Part shown: one piece after another, positions 1 through 12,700 of the stretch
Layout: every line of letters begins with the position of its first letter
Numbering within the stretch: position 1 is the first letter of the stretch
NCBI GenBank assembly: GCA_003118195.1
Contig: BEXV01000437.1
Location: 101,936 to 136,231 of the forward strand
Source: Hemicentrotus pulcherrimus
Taxonomy: Eukaryota; Echinodermata; Echinoidea; Camarodonta; Strongylocentrotidae
Length of the DNA stretch: 34,296 nucleotides
Direction of reading: 5' to 3'
Translations under genes and position numbers: made by a program
The notes under the pieces: model-generated
What the model saw: the letters and a program-made list of their open reading frames with translations, nothing else
Told to the model about the DNA's origin: nothing
The model's database searches: none

Positions 1-751
1 AAAAAAGATGAAGCTGGTTGATGCTATATATAGGCATGGACGGGTTCTCCATCCCTTTTTAAGTCTCTTTCTCTCTCTTCCTTCGAAGTAATTCGCTTGT
101 GCGTCGGTTTGATTGTCCCAAATAAAACTCAGATTATCAAGAAGCCATTTAATATTTTGAATTCAAGGCATGACATGCATTTGGAATACAACAGATGGGC
201 TAATTTCGGGGCTAACTCAGCCAAATATATTACCAGAATCAACATACGATTAGCAAACAGCAATACAAACATGTATTATAATCATTAGCCCACAGTGATC
301 TCCGTAAACAATGGTATTTGGAGTACTCTTACTGGTCTTAATTAGATCTTATTAAACTCTTGCCAAACTTCAAATAAAACGGCTGAATTTGAGAAAGACT
401 GTCAAACCTCCAGACTGTCAAAATCCTAAAAATAGTCATTTATGACTTGAAATTGTACATAATTATGTATATATATTTATAAAAAATTCATGAAATAGTG
501 AGTGGCAAAAATAGTCAAATGTGACTGATTGCCAAACAAACTCAAATCAAGAAGAAGAAGAAAGAAGCGCGCAATAAAATCGGCAAATCTTATCGTTCAT
601 CAAGAGGAAGACCTATGAAACGCATGGTGCAAGACTACTAATTTAAAGAGACGTGCGAGAAAGGAACACGTGCCTTCCAGAAATTCATCAATATTTTGTT
701 GAATCTTCGTAAGTTGATTAGGAGATTCTGATTGATTGAAAGAAGTCAATC
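1..751. other. 5' flank and 5' UTR of PES1
   Basis: No coding gene is visible here. A TATA-like word (TATATATAG, 25-33) is followed by a pyrimidine-rich stretch (about 60-85), but it is too far from the PES1 start to assign to it. The last 150 bases are more GC-rich and probably hold the PES1 promoter and 5' UTR. A tiny upstream reading frame (ATG at 615, stop ending 641) would sit in the leader only if transcription starts before it. Confidence 0.4.
667..672. promoter_or_regulatory. Canonical E-box CACGTG near PES1 start
   Basis: A palindromic CACGTG lies 79 bases before the PES1 start codon. Ribosome-biogenesis genes are commonly controlled by Myc/Max through this site, so a regulatory role is plausible. 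A 6-bp match alone is weak evidence. Confidence 0.3.
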
Positions 752-772
752 ATGGGGAAGGAGAAAAAGAAG
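752..772 (+). CDS. PES1: PES1 coding exon 1
   Basis: This short first coding exon encodes MGKEKKK and ends at a good GTAAGA donor. Pescadillo proteins typically begin with Met-Gly and a run of lysines (human MGGLEKKK), so the start is well supported. The 5' UTR upstream is not delimited. Confidence 0.9.
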
Positions 773-3700
773 GTAAGATCAAGTATATGTGATAAAACAT
801 TTTCCTTTGCTTTTATGTTGTGAGAATTGTCATGTAATTTTGCATTCGGGATTAATCCTAGTCCCACATGTCGCATTTTGTGTGTTGTAATATATGCATG
901 GGTTTGCCCAAAACGGGTAGCCGCGCCGAGCGCCTGGCCGTTTGCATTCATTCAGGAGACAGCAAGGAATAACTGCAGAATACCCTGCACATTATTATAC
1001 CCTATCACTCTCACATAGCTGCATTACTATCCTGGCTGTGTATTAAGGCCTGTGGGCGCTTGTTCAGATTCAGGAGCCTATCCAAAATGTTGACCCGTTA
1101 ACTCGGCAAACCGCAGCACAATACAAATTACAAAGTCAAGTGCATACCAATGGTGGGTTGCAGGCAGGGGTGAGCCTGTGTGAGGTTATCTACCGTAATG
1201 TTTCAGATCCTCATTATGGTAGATTACTTCACACAGGCGCGCGCCAGCCCGCAACCCACAATTGCGTTTTGGTATGCACTTGTAATGTATTGTGCAGCGG
1301 TTTGCCTTGTTACTAATAGAGGGTTAGGGTTAGGGTTAGGCAGTTTTTCCTAAAAATAGAGTAAGACCGCCAAACTTCGGACACTTAAGACAAAACGGGG
1401 AAAACATTAAATTCTTTTTTAATTATTGAAAGATCAAATATACTATTGTGCGAATACTATTTATGTATGTCATGTAAAATAAAATTAGTAATGGAAATAG
1501 AAAACTAGAATTATTTACTTACCTGCCGAACCTTTTTTCATGCCAAGCTTTGGACGCACTTGCCAAGCTTTGTACTTTAATGTGTAGCGTACGTATAGCG
1601 CATAGTGCACGTATATCACACACGCTAAATTGCGCATTCATCGGAGGTTTGGAAACCGGATAAAAATCGTAGGAAGGGGGTAAGTTTGACTGCGTTGATT
1701 TCATGAAAAAAGTAATATTTTCATGTTTTGGGTACATTTAAGTTAAGTAAAACTATCAGAAAGGTGTTTTTCAAAACACTCGCACAATATTTTGGTGCCA
1801 AAATCTTACAAAAGCACTATTTTTTTGTAGTCAAAATGACACTCAATGTTGCCTGTCCGAAGCTTGGGAGAACGCCATCTTCTGGTAGGGGAACCAGTAT
1901 AGTACCCCTAGGTCAGTGGTAACGGCCGCCATTGGAAAATTTTCGCGATAGAGTGAAAAGGTATCTCATCACTTTTAACTCATGGTCTTTATTTGGAAAT
2001 TTAATAAATATTTACTTCATTTTGGGTATGTTTTCATAGGGTATCTCCACCCTGCACCGGAGTTATGGGTCAAATTTTGGATGGGCTTCTGAACAAGCGC
2101 CAAGCTGTGCTTTAATAATTCATTCTCAACATTTTAAACACTAGACCTAGACCACTCCAGCAAAGCATAGAGAGTCAATGCTAATGCGTACCAAACCGCT
2201 GGTGGGTGCAGGCTGTGCACACGCGTGAGTGAAGTTAGCGACTGTAATGAAGAATTGCTCAGCTTTACTGAATGAGGATCTAAGATTACAGTCGGTTCGG
2301 TATGCAATTGTAATGTGCAGCAGTTGGCTGTGACACAGGCATGCCTTTTACACCCTAAAATAAGCGTTATTTGACTGAGATGTTGTGTTTCTGGGTGCTA
2401 AATTTTAGGGTACTAATCAGTTGCAAATACACCTAGATCTACATGCTTTAACATTTTGAGTTTACCAATCTTCTTTCAAATTCCTATCTACTCCATGTAT
2501 CCTGCTACAGTTCAAGAGTGGTATAGCAACAAGCTTCATCACAAGAGCATCAGCTGTCAAGAGGCTGCAGTTAAACTTAGTCAACTTCAGGTGAGATACA
2601 TTGTGTGACCTCAGAATTAAGTGATATCCATTTGACAAGCCAATTTAGAGCCATTCATACCCTTTCTTTTTCAGTGCAAAATATTGCCAGAATTAGATAG
2701 TAGTCGTGCTTATTGTTAATGTTACCACCTTTCTTAGGTAGCATGGCAAATATATTACCGTCTTGTTTGCAAGATTCTGAAATGTTAATTTAAAGATACC
2801 AAGTTTTTATGTTTTCTTTTTTTTGTTGGAGAGGGGGTAAAATTGCATCATTCTTCTACACTGTATTAATGCAAGGTCCCTGTAAACTGTACAAAGATAG
2901 ACATTCAGACCTGAATATTATATTTACTTCTTTTCTTTCTTCTTCCTTGAATGTGTTACCTTTGAAGGTTTTGAATGACCCAACATGAGTAGTGAAAAAT
3001 TTAAGGAACTGGATTGATTCTGAACTCTATAATAATTGAAGAAAAGGTATATAATATAATGATAATATTTTATGATTTTACAGGAGACTGTGTATTCTGA
3101 AAGGTATCTACCCTGTAGAACCAAAGAGTATCAGGAAAGCTGGCAAGGGACAAAGGCTTCACAGAACCTACTTCAGATTCAAAGACATCCAGTTTCTAGC
3201 TCATGAACCCATCGTCGAAAAGTTCAGGGAACACAGGGTATGTATTATAATGGCAGGCCTCAAGTTATGCTGCTTGTAACCATGGTGCCATACTCATAGA
3301 ATCTAATGCCTCTTTTAAAAGCTTATGGTTGAGTGATGCCCTCTGCTGTCATGCAATGGCCTGCTTTGTGCCTCTTCTGCTGGCCTGTTCCTAAAAAACG
3401 AAGAAATTTGAGGCTGAAAAAAACCCATGATATTTAACAAAATTCAAACATAGCCCAAAGTGTGTGTAGTAGCAAGATGTTGAAACCAATTATCAAAGTA
3501 GCATATGTTTCTGATAAATGAATATTTTTAGATAATTATGTCAACTTAAATGATATTTTTTTCTTTTACAAACTTGANCCGGAGTTATGGGTCAAATTTT
3601 GGATGGGCTTCTGAACAAGCGCCAAGCTGTGCTTTAATAATTCATTCTCAACATTTTAAACACTAGACCTAGACCACTCCAGCAAAGCATAGAGAGTCAA

Positions 3701-6700
3701 TGCTAATGCGTACCAAACCGCTGGTGGGTGCAGGCTGTGCACACGCGTGAGTGAAGTTAGCGACTGTAATGAAGAATTGCTCAGCTTTACTGAATGAGGA
3801 TCTAAGATTACAGTCGGTTCGGTATGCAATTGTAATGTGCAGCAGTTGGCTGTGACACAGGCATGCCTTTTACACCCTAAAATAAGCGTTATTTGACTGA
3901 GATGTTGTGTTTCTGGGTGCTAAATTTTAGGGTACTAATCAGTTGCAAATACACCTAGATCTACATGCTTTAACATTTTGAGTTTACCAATCTTCTTTCA
4001 AATTCCTATCTACTCCATGTATCCTGCTACAGTTCAAGAGTGGTATAGCAACAAGCTTCATCACAAGAGCATCAGCTGTCAAGAGGCTGCAGTTAAACTT
4101 AGTCAACTTCAGGTGAGATACATTGTGTGACCTCAGAATTAAGTGATATCCATTTGACAAGCCAATTTAGAGCCATTCATACCCTTTCTTTTTCAGTGCA
4201 AAATATTGCCAGAATTAGATAGTAGTCGTGCTTATTGTTAATGTTACCACCTTTCTTAGGTAGCATGGCAAATATATTACCGTCTTGTTTGCAAGATTCT
4301 GAAATGTTAATTTAAAGATACCAAGTTTTTATGTTTTCTTTTTTTTGTTGGAGAGGGGGTAAAATTGCATCATTCTTCTACACTGTATTAATGCAAGGTC
4401 CCTGTAAACTGTACAAAGATAGACATTCAGACCTGAATATTATATTTACTTCTTTTCTTTCTTCTTCCTTGAATGTGTTACCTTTGAAGGTTTTGAATGA
4501 CCCAACATGAGTAGTGAAAAATTTAAGGAACTGGATTGATTCTGAACTCTATAATAATTGAAGAAAAGGTATATAATATAATGATAATATTTTATGATTT
4601 TACAGGAGACTGTGTATTCTGAAAGGTATCTACCCTGTAGAACCAAAGAGTATCAGGAAAGCTGGCAAGGGACAAAGGCTTCACAGAACCTACTTCAGAT
4701 TCAAAGACATCCAGTTTCTAGCTCATGAACCCATCGTCGAAAAGTTCAGGGAACACAGGGTATGTATTATAATGGCAGGCCTCAAGTTATGCTGCTTGTA
4801 ACCATGGTGCCATACTCATAGAATCTAATGCCTCTTTTAAAAGCTTATGGTTGAGTGATGCCCTCTGCTGTCATGCAATGGCCTGCTTTGTGCCTCTTCT
4901 GCTGGCCTGTTCCTAAAAAACGAAGAAATTTGAGGCTGAAAAAAACCCATGATATTTAACAAAATTCAAACATAGCCCAAAGTGTGTGTAGTAGCAAGAT
5001 GTTGAAACCAATTATCAAAGTAGCATATGTTTCTGATAAATGAATATTTTTAGATAATTATGTCAACTTAAATGATATTTTTTTCTTTTACAAACTTGAA
5101 GATGAAGTAAGGCTACTGGTCTACTCACAAAGTGGCATTCACTTTACCTGAAACTTTCTGACATTATATTTGCATTTATTTATATAGATGTATTTCTTTT
5201 TGTAATCTATTGTCTTCACATGGCTCCTTTCACTCTTGTGTCACAGGTTTTCGTGAGGAAAGTGAGGAAAGCAAAAGCCAAAAAGGAATGGGCAACAGTG
5301 AACAGACTTTGTAGAAATGAACCCAAATATAGACTAGACCACATCGTCAAAGAGAGGTAGGTGCAGAGAGATTGTGATTGTTGGGTTTAAAGGCTGACAC
5401 CATTTCTCTGTCAATAGAAAATTAGTAGCCATAATTTATAATCCTCTTTTGTGAAGAGGTTAGCACATGTAACTAATATTTCTCAATTTTTTCTGCTTTC
5501 TGTTAAACATCCACATATATTGAATACTGGAAACCAGAATCAGTTGCAGATTGTTAGCAGCAGTCTTTCTTGCAGCATGTAACTTCTGCAAGTTACAAAA
5601 GAAGAAATTATTATTTTATTTTGTGCTTTGTAATAGACTGTATGTTGTCTTAGATAAGTAATGTCAAATGTATAACAATGCATGTTACACAATGTAATTC
5701 AGAAGTAACAAAGGTTTTCTTCCTCTCCACGTTTGACAGATACCCAACCTTTGTTGATGCTCTGCGTGACCTTGAGGACCCTTTGACCTTGTGTTCATTG
5801 TTCAGTACGTTCCGTAAGAATGCAAAGGTCAAGAGTGAAGTCCTCCCTCTCTGCAGACGACTCATAGTAGAGTTCATGAACTATGTCATCGCATCAAGGT
5901 CACTCAGAAAGGTCAGCTTAAGAATCTTTAAGGACACCCTTAAATACTTTTGTATCCTCTACTCTAAATGTGTTTGTTGAATGTATGCTTTCTAAATTTT
6001 ACCTCACTTGAGGGAATGCAGCTATAAGAATGCGATAAATTCTTCAATTGGCCATACAAAATGTAGGGGCAATGTAATTTAAATATAGTCCTTTATTTTA
6101 TTTCTTTTTTGGGTAAAAATAGGTTTGACATATTTTCGGTATGTTTAACAACAATCCAATCCAAAGAAAAGAGAATTAAACTCAACTGGTAGGTTGGTCA
6201 AATATGCCCCTATGATAATGTTTATTCTGATGTGCACTTTGTTTGTTGTAGGTGTTCCTGTCTATCAAAGGGATCTACTTTCAGGTTGAGATTGAGGGTC
6301 AGATGTTAACATGGATCATTCCATATAACTTTGGATATCAGGTGAGAAGGGTTTATGGTCATTAATTTCATTTCCTTTATTAATCCATGGTAATACATTG
6401 AATTTCTGTTTTCATTGGCTTTGCTACAAGGTACAATAATTTCACAGTTACAATGCACATAGAACATAAAACAAATCACATTAATGATGACAAGACTCCA
6501 AATGATTGGCTAGTAAGGCTTTAGTGACTAGGGATGGGGTTTGAAAATAAATATCATAAAATGCTAGGTAAGTCTTGAGTCTTGAGTAGTTCTTAACAAA
6601 ATTTTAATTTGAAAATGTCCATGAATAGATGAAGGCATATTTTCTTTATTGCGCACATTGCTTTCCATTCTTGGCTTTTGTAACTGTCCGTTCTTGACCA

Positions 6701-9700
6701 TGATACTGTGTAAAAACAAAGATTTGATAGACATGCGGACTTGTTTTCACTCAATTTTTGTTAACCATTTCGCAGTATCAAAGAACAGATGTTATTTCAG
6801 GTTTACTGCATTTATTATTCAGCATTTGATAGAAGAGTGTAGATATTATTGTGTTCCTTGTATTACAAAACATTGAGATTGAAAAGGTTTTGGCCATCAT
6901 GGGATAAAGCTGATGATAAAAAACAACTACATGTCATTTCAAAATGATATCAGACATTATTATGATGAATTGTGTTGCTGTAGGTGAATATATTATGGTA
7001 CCATGTTTCAATGTTCACTTTTGATCTCATGTTTCAGGTGCCGGGTGATGTTGATTTAAAGATCATGTCTACATTCACAGAGTTCTACACTACTCTAGTA
7101 GGATTTGTCAACTTCAAACTCTTCACAAATCTCAACCTCCACTACCCTCCCAAGGTGAGCTAACTTGTCTTCTTCATAGTAGATCAGGCTTCAAGCATTA
7201 ATCGCATGTACCGTTCATGACCTGCAGCCAGTGGGTCTTCAGTTTCCAGGTGTAGAAGGTCATAATTCGCTGACACCAGACTTGATGGAAATACCAATAA
7301 ATGGGTGGTATTATCATAAGTTAAGCCGGGACTAAGTCCAGACTAAACAAGAATTTTAGTTCACACTTCTATGGAATGCTAGGTTTCATATTCCTCCTTC
7401 AATATTCATGACAAAAATAATCTACAAAAGACTTTGTTGAAGTTCAGTTCATACTCAAGTTATCTTTTTCTTCCCATTTCATTGCAAAATTAATTTTTAG
7501 ACACTTTTCATTAAAGAATTCAAATAATCTGTACAAGGTAAATAAGTTGACAACAGGCACTCCATAAAAGTGTGGACTAACTTAGTACGCCCTATCTTAG
7601 TACGCGCTAACAGAATACCACCCAATGGGTTTACAAGTCTGCACACAGCAAACCTGTAGGCTAATCGAGAAATACTCCGTCTCTCAGAGAGTCTTCAGTT
7701 GATGCAAATGTGAAACATGTACTTTACCATATCAGGAAAGACAGCATTACGTAAAGCTAGTTGGTCTAATCTTGGTAACTGACAACACCTGTTATTGGGT
7801 AATTACCCAAACGAATGGTGTCAAATTCCCTATGAGAGCCCACTACTATGTGTCTTTAAAGGTAAAGACCAGTTCTGGTCATGTGATTGCATTGTGAAAG
7901 AAACGTTGTGGAATCAATCAGAAAAGGTAGATCATCTAGCATATAAGTACATCAAAATGATAAGAAATTTGGCCCAGTCTTCGTAAAGTTACAAGCACTG
8001 TACACAGAAAGATGTATATGGGAATATATACACACACATGCGCGACACATGCGTTTATCTCTCACAGACCATGGATAAATTTATTTACCAAATATATCAA
8101 TTAGTAGGCGGTTTCCCTGCAAATTTTTTATCATCATGTATTAGTCAAAACATATTCTTTCACATGATTGGTAATAAGAGCTTCCATTTCATTTTATTGA
8201 AATTGGGGCGTTTCCAATACTGGTCTTTACCTTTCAAAGGGGCAAGAATTTTTTTTTTCATATTTATTTTCAAAATTTGGCAGTTATGCAAGTGACTCTT
8301 AGATCATGAATCATGTTACTCAAAAGATGTCATTGCTGGGACATAATGCCAAATACATCATTATTTATGCATGTATTGTTAAAGTACAGTCACTCAGTCA
8401 TTAAAATGAAACTGCTTTCTTACAACTACCCATGTTTTACGTCACAGTTGTCGATGGCCTTACAAAGCACAAAGTCAGAAGCAGAACAAGATGAAGTGGA
8501 CAATGCCGTAGATGACCTCATTGGTTCCTTTGCACATGACCTTGTAAAGGTCAATCAGGGGTCAAGTATTACTGGTGAGGATGAGGAAGACAATGAACAG
8601 GATGATGATCAACAAGAGGTTCTTATTGCTGGTGGGGTGAGTAACACTTTACATACAGCTGAATTGGGCTTCACCCTATCAATAAGCAACCATTTTATGC
8701 CATGGAAAATACTTTGTAATCCCCAACCGTTTCCCATAATTTTGATAGATCATTGATGTCATTTGATTGTGCCAGTAAAGATGACAATTAGCCATTCTTA
8801 TATGAAATCTGGCACATATTTAGATTTTGGTGGAAACATTTTTTGAAAGATAGTGGTGGTACTTTAATACGACTATTGATGTGCATACATGTACCAAAGA
8901 GAATGGCTAATACATTTTTTTAAAGAACTGGCTACAGAGTCCATTTTTGTGTGTGTCTGTATGTCAGGAGAGGTAATTATTTACTTCGTAGTTAAGCGGA
9001 GGCTCGAGTCACAAGTAATTTCCCTCCATTACATGGATCTGTTTCAATAGTTTTGTCATTGTGCTGTATTTCTCACCCTCAGTAATACTGATTAGATTTG
9101 CAACTTACCTTTAAAAAAAATGAAAATTTAGAGCTTCATTGCTTTGTGCATTGAAAAGTCTGTAACAGTATCAGTTGTATTTTGATTTGACTTATGTTGA
9201 TTCTTTGTTAGACTGTGGATGAGGAGACCGTGAAGAAGGCAAGAGAAGAGAGAGATGACATGAAAAGGTTCAAGAAGCTGTTTGAAGGATGCAAGTTCTT
9301 CCTTTCAAGAGAGGTACCAAGAGAAGCTATCACATTCGTCATCAGGTGAGAATATTACATTGATACAAACAAACCCTGTTGGTTGTACAAGAAATGTAAA
9401 TTATGAGTCATTCTCACATGAATGGGCAGTCTTGGAGAAAACAAGTGGATTGGTAATGCAGCCTTGTGTACACTTCAAATGATATGACCAGCATCAGCCT
9501 AAAGAACAATGATTAGTGGAATGATCAGGAATGATTATAACTATGACCATAGCACTCTGATTGTATGTCATTTATTCATGTTTGTTTGTTTGTTTGTGTG
9601 AATGCAGGTGTTTTGGAGGACAGGTATCATGGGACAAGACAATGTTTGTTGGCGCTCCATATGACATGTCTGATGAGACGATCACACATCAGATTGTAGA

Positions 9701-12700
9701 CAGACCACAGCAGGATAAGCAGTATTTATCAAGGTATGCTCTCTTTCTTTAAGGGTACGTTGAAATTGAGTCTAAAGTGATGAAATTGTAAATAATAAAT
9801 TCTTTATGTTGTATAGCTCCCTCTCAAGGTCAAGATATCATTTTAGCTATTAAACAATGTTTTTTGACTAAATTCGACCGATTATCTATTCCCATTTGGA
9901 TATTATATATCACAACTGTACATTCTAAGATTGTCATGGTCACAGCTATCGTTGTATGGCTGGAGGCACTACTTGAAATTTATCAAAATTTACCTGGGGG
10001 GTAGTTGTCCTAGAGGGTGGTTATCCGGGGGGTAAGTGTTCGGATACAGCTTACAGTACATCCATAGGGGCACTATCCAGCCATTTTTCAAAATTTTCCA
10101 AAACTTTGTATTACCTTTAATTATTTTTCTAAATTAGTATATATGAGATGAAAAGGCAGGGAAATGGATGCATGTTTAAATCTAGAGCTTTAAAGAATGG
10201 GTGTCTGTAATCAAATTAATATCTGAATCATAGTTTGAATAGCACTAAAGGAGTGGGTTACATTGTAGATTTTGTTGGATGTATACCACAAATAATTCTT
10301 AAGACTTTAAAAAGCATCATTAAAAAAAAACGTAAATCATTCTTGATTTTTTTATCCATCATTATTTTGTCATTATTCTGTTATTATAATTCATTATTTT
10401 GATGGATGGGGAAGAGGATGAGTTCTTTTATGCATGCAATGGAAACGGTATGATCTTTCAACAGAAATGTACCCCCCGTGTTAACATTTAGCATGTTCTT
10501 GTAAGTGAATTCTGTGGAAGTGAGAACCAAAGTTTTGTGGAAAAAAATCAGTAAGGCATTATCAAATACATTTGTAACTGATCCAGATTTTTGTCAACAA
10601 TTGTATAGAATACCTATACAGCAGATAGATTCAAATGTTTTCTGTACTTAAAACCCTGATTCCCTCTCTCCGTCTCTTTATGGATGTTCAGGTATTATAT
10701 CCAGCCTCAGTGGGTGTTTGACTGTGTGAATGCTCATCGGCTACTCCCATTAGAAGACTACTTCCCAGGAGTTCCCCTACCCCCTCACCTGTCACCATTC
10801 GTTGAAGATAAAGAAGGTTCATACTTACCCCCAGAGAGAATGGCCATGCAAGATGGAAACGAGAAAACAGAGTCTGATGGTACGTTGGTCTGTCATGCTC
10901 ACTAACTTACCCCCTTACAAATTGTATAGTTCTCCACAACACATGAGAATCTCTCTGCTGTTTCATGACATTGTTTCTCTCTCTTCTTTTTCAACCCAAG
11001 TTTACAGAAACTGGGCGTACTGCTGAAGAGTCGCATAACCTTTTATATAGTCATGCTAACCCTAAAATAGGGAATAGCTTAATATTTTGTACAAAATTGA
11101 ATAGAAAGCTGGATTTTCCTTGATAAAACTGTATTTATATCTCACCAAAAGTTTAAATTGTATCTGTTTTTACCTAAATATTGATCAAATTGCTATCTTC
11201 AAGCAATAAAGCTCTTGCATCATAAAAATTGATGAAGCATGTGAGGACTGATGATATTTTCTTTTTTTATTTTTCTAATAATATTTGAGGTTCTTGGTAC
11301 AAGTTAATGCTTTCACAATCCTTCTCCTACAGATGAAAAAGAGGAGGAGGAAGAAGAAGAAGAGATCATTGGTGAGAGTGAGAATGAAGAAGATTTAGAG
11401 GAAGGCCTAAGTAGTGATGATGAAGAGGAAGAGGAGGAGGATGAGACTAGTATAGGAGATGCTGAGAAGAAGAGGTTACTACAGCTCAGTAAACAAACAC
11501 AAAAACAGGTAAGATACTACTAATGATAATATAAGGTATGTAAGGTGCTGAATCCACTTGAAATCAAATACTCAAGGTGCACTTGTGAAACAGAAAAAGA
11601 AAGAGAGATCACATAAAAGCAATTGCATTATAAACTAAGGAACAGGAGTAAGTTAGGACTTAAAAACATGGAAGAACAATTATTTGTATGACGTATTAAA
11701 CACATTTGTTCTAAGATTATTTTTAAAAACTTCAACTGATCTGCCATTACAAATCTCTTGAGAGACAGCATTCCACAGCAAAGGTTAACTTCCCCACTTA
11801 GTAATTAGCTTAGGAAGAACAAGAAATGTGGAGTTTTGAGAGCATACAGATCTGGATGGAAAGTAATGACTTATCAAAGTAATATACCGATTCTTACAGG
11901 TTTAAATAAAAACATTGTAATTTTTCATGAATAATTAATATTTGATTGACTTAAAAACTATTACAAAGAAGTGGGATGTTCAAAGCAAAGTACAGCTAGG
12001 ATACAAAGTACTTAATGGCTTGTCTGTTAAAATATTTGACTTTTATGTGTAATTGTGTATATATATTACTCTGTGATTTTGGACGGTTGTTTCTGTATTT
12101 GAAAGAGTAATAGTTTGTTAACCTTTCTCCATGAAGCTTTCTTTAGCTGAAGTAGAAATAGATTTTAAATAGTGTAAGCTTGGATAAATCAAAGACAACA
12201 AAAAGTCACTATGGTCATCATTTCATTGGAATGACCAGCTAAAACATGGATCATCAAAACAGTGTTCATTTGGATATTCCTAATTAGTACTCTGTTTGTC
12301 CCATCAGACGATGAATCTATCTGTAGCTGAGGGAGAGGTAGAGAAGGTGAATCCGACATGGGAATCTGAGAAGCTAGCTAGACAAGAAAGGAGATTACAA
12401 GAGATGATGATCCCTAAGAAGAGAAAGAGGTTATATGATAGACTCATGAAGAAGAAGAAAGAACAAGCCAAGGAGGTGAGCTCATTTTCTTATAAAGAAA
12501 AATCACTGAAATCTTCAAAGTGGCAACTTGATTGAAAATTGAAAGAATTGCATTGAAAGAAAATAAGTTTTTAGCAAATTTTATAATTTTTATCGAAACA
12601 TCGCAATTTGTCAACTTTCTATTTTTTTTTTAATTCATTTATATTTTTATTTTTATTTTCTCGGAGCTGCCAACCAGTACGATTTTTTTGTGATTCGTAC

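Larger units (their letters stand above)
773..2510 (+). other. PES1 intron 1, repeat-rich
   Basis: This 1.7-kb intron holds a 202-bp foldback element (1105-1306), a short interstitial telomere-like run (1321-1340), a duplicated 12-base word TGCCAAGCTTTG at about 1541 and 1561, a diverged relative of the foldback (2186-2330), and an outer inverted repeat (1055-1096 against 2067-2101). No exon is supported inside. Confidence 0.8.
2057..3577. repeat. Duplicated 1,521-bp block, copy 1
   Basis: The sequence from 2057 to 3577 reappears at 3579-5099 with a constant offset of 1,522. Every stretch I compared (intron 1 end, exons 2 and 3, intron 2, start of intron 3) is identical. Copy 1 ends at a single N (3578). 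See the matching copy for interpretation. Confidence 0.95.
3579..5099. repeat. Duplicated 1,521-bp block, copy 2
   Basis: This second copy of 2057-3577 starts directly after an N. Identity that extends through introns, in a genome where other duplicates are visibly diverged, plus the single-N join, points to two overlapping contigs placed end to end rather than a true tandem duplication. Confidence 0.95.
5357..7037 (+). other. PES1 introns 4 to 6
   Basis: Apart from exons 5 and 6, the three introns (5357-5739, 5912-6251, 6342-7037) are AT-rich, and I see no further exon, RNA gene or clear repeat in them. Open frames of up to 75-100 codons here are exon 5 plus flanking intron, or chance. Confidence 0.6.
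7155..8447 (+). other. PES1 intron 7 with two inverted-repeat elements
   Basis: This 1.3-kb intron contains two short elements with terminal inverted repeats, at 7303-7623 and 7854-8239. No extra coding exon is supported; the 85-codon frame at 8038-8295 lies mostly inside the second element. Confidence 0.6.

Noticed and set aside
1..300. Possible separate promoter and small gene at the left edge (TATA-like word, 63-codon frame at 97-288)
   Set aside because: The frame has no coding features or splice context, and a TATA-like word alone in AT-rich DNA is not enough.
2924..4646. Identical 66-codon - strand frames at 2924-3124 and 4446-4646
   Set aside because: They are antisense to PES1 intron 2/exon 3 and appear twice only because of the block duplication.
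6480..6980. TGATGA words in PES1 introns that might be C boxes of snoRNAs
   Set aside because: No matching D box (CTGA) at a fitting distance with a terminal stem was seen, so no C/D snoRNA is claimed.
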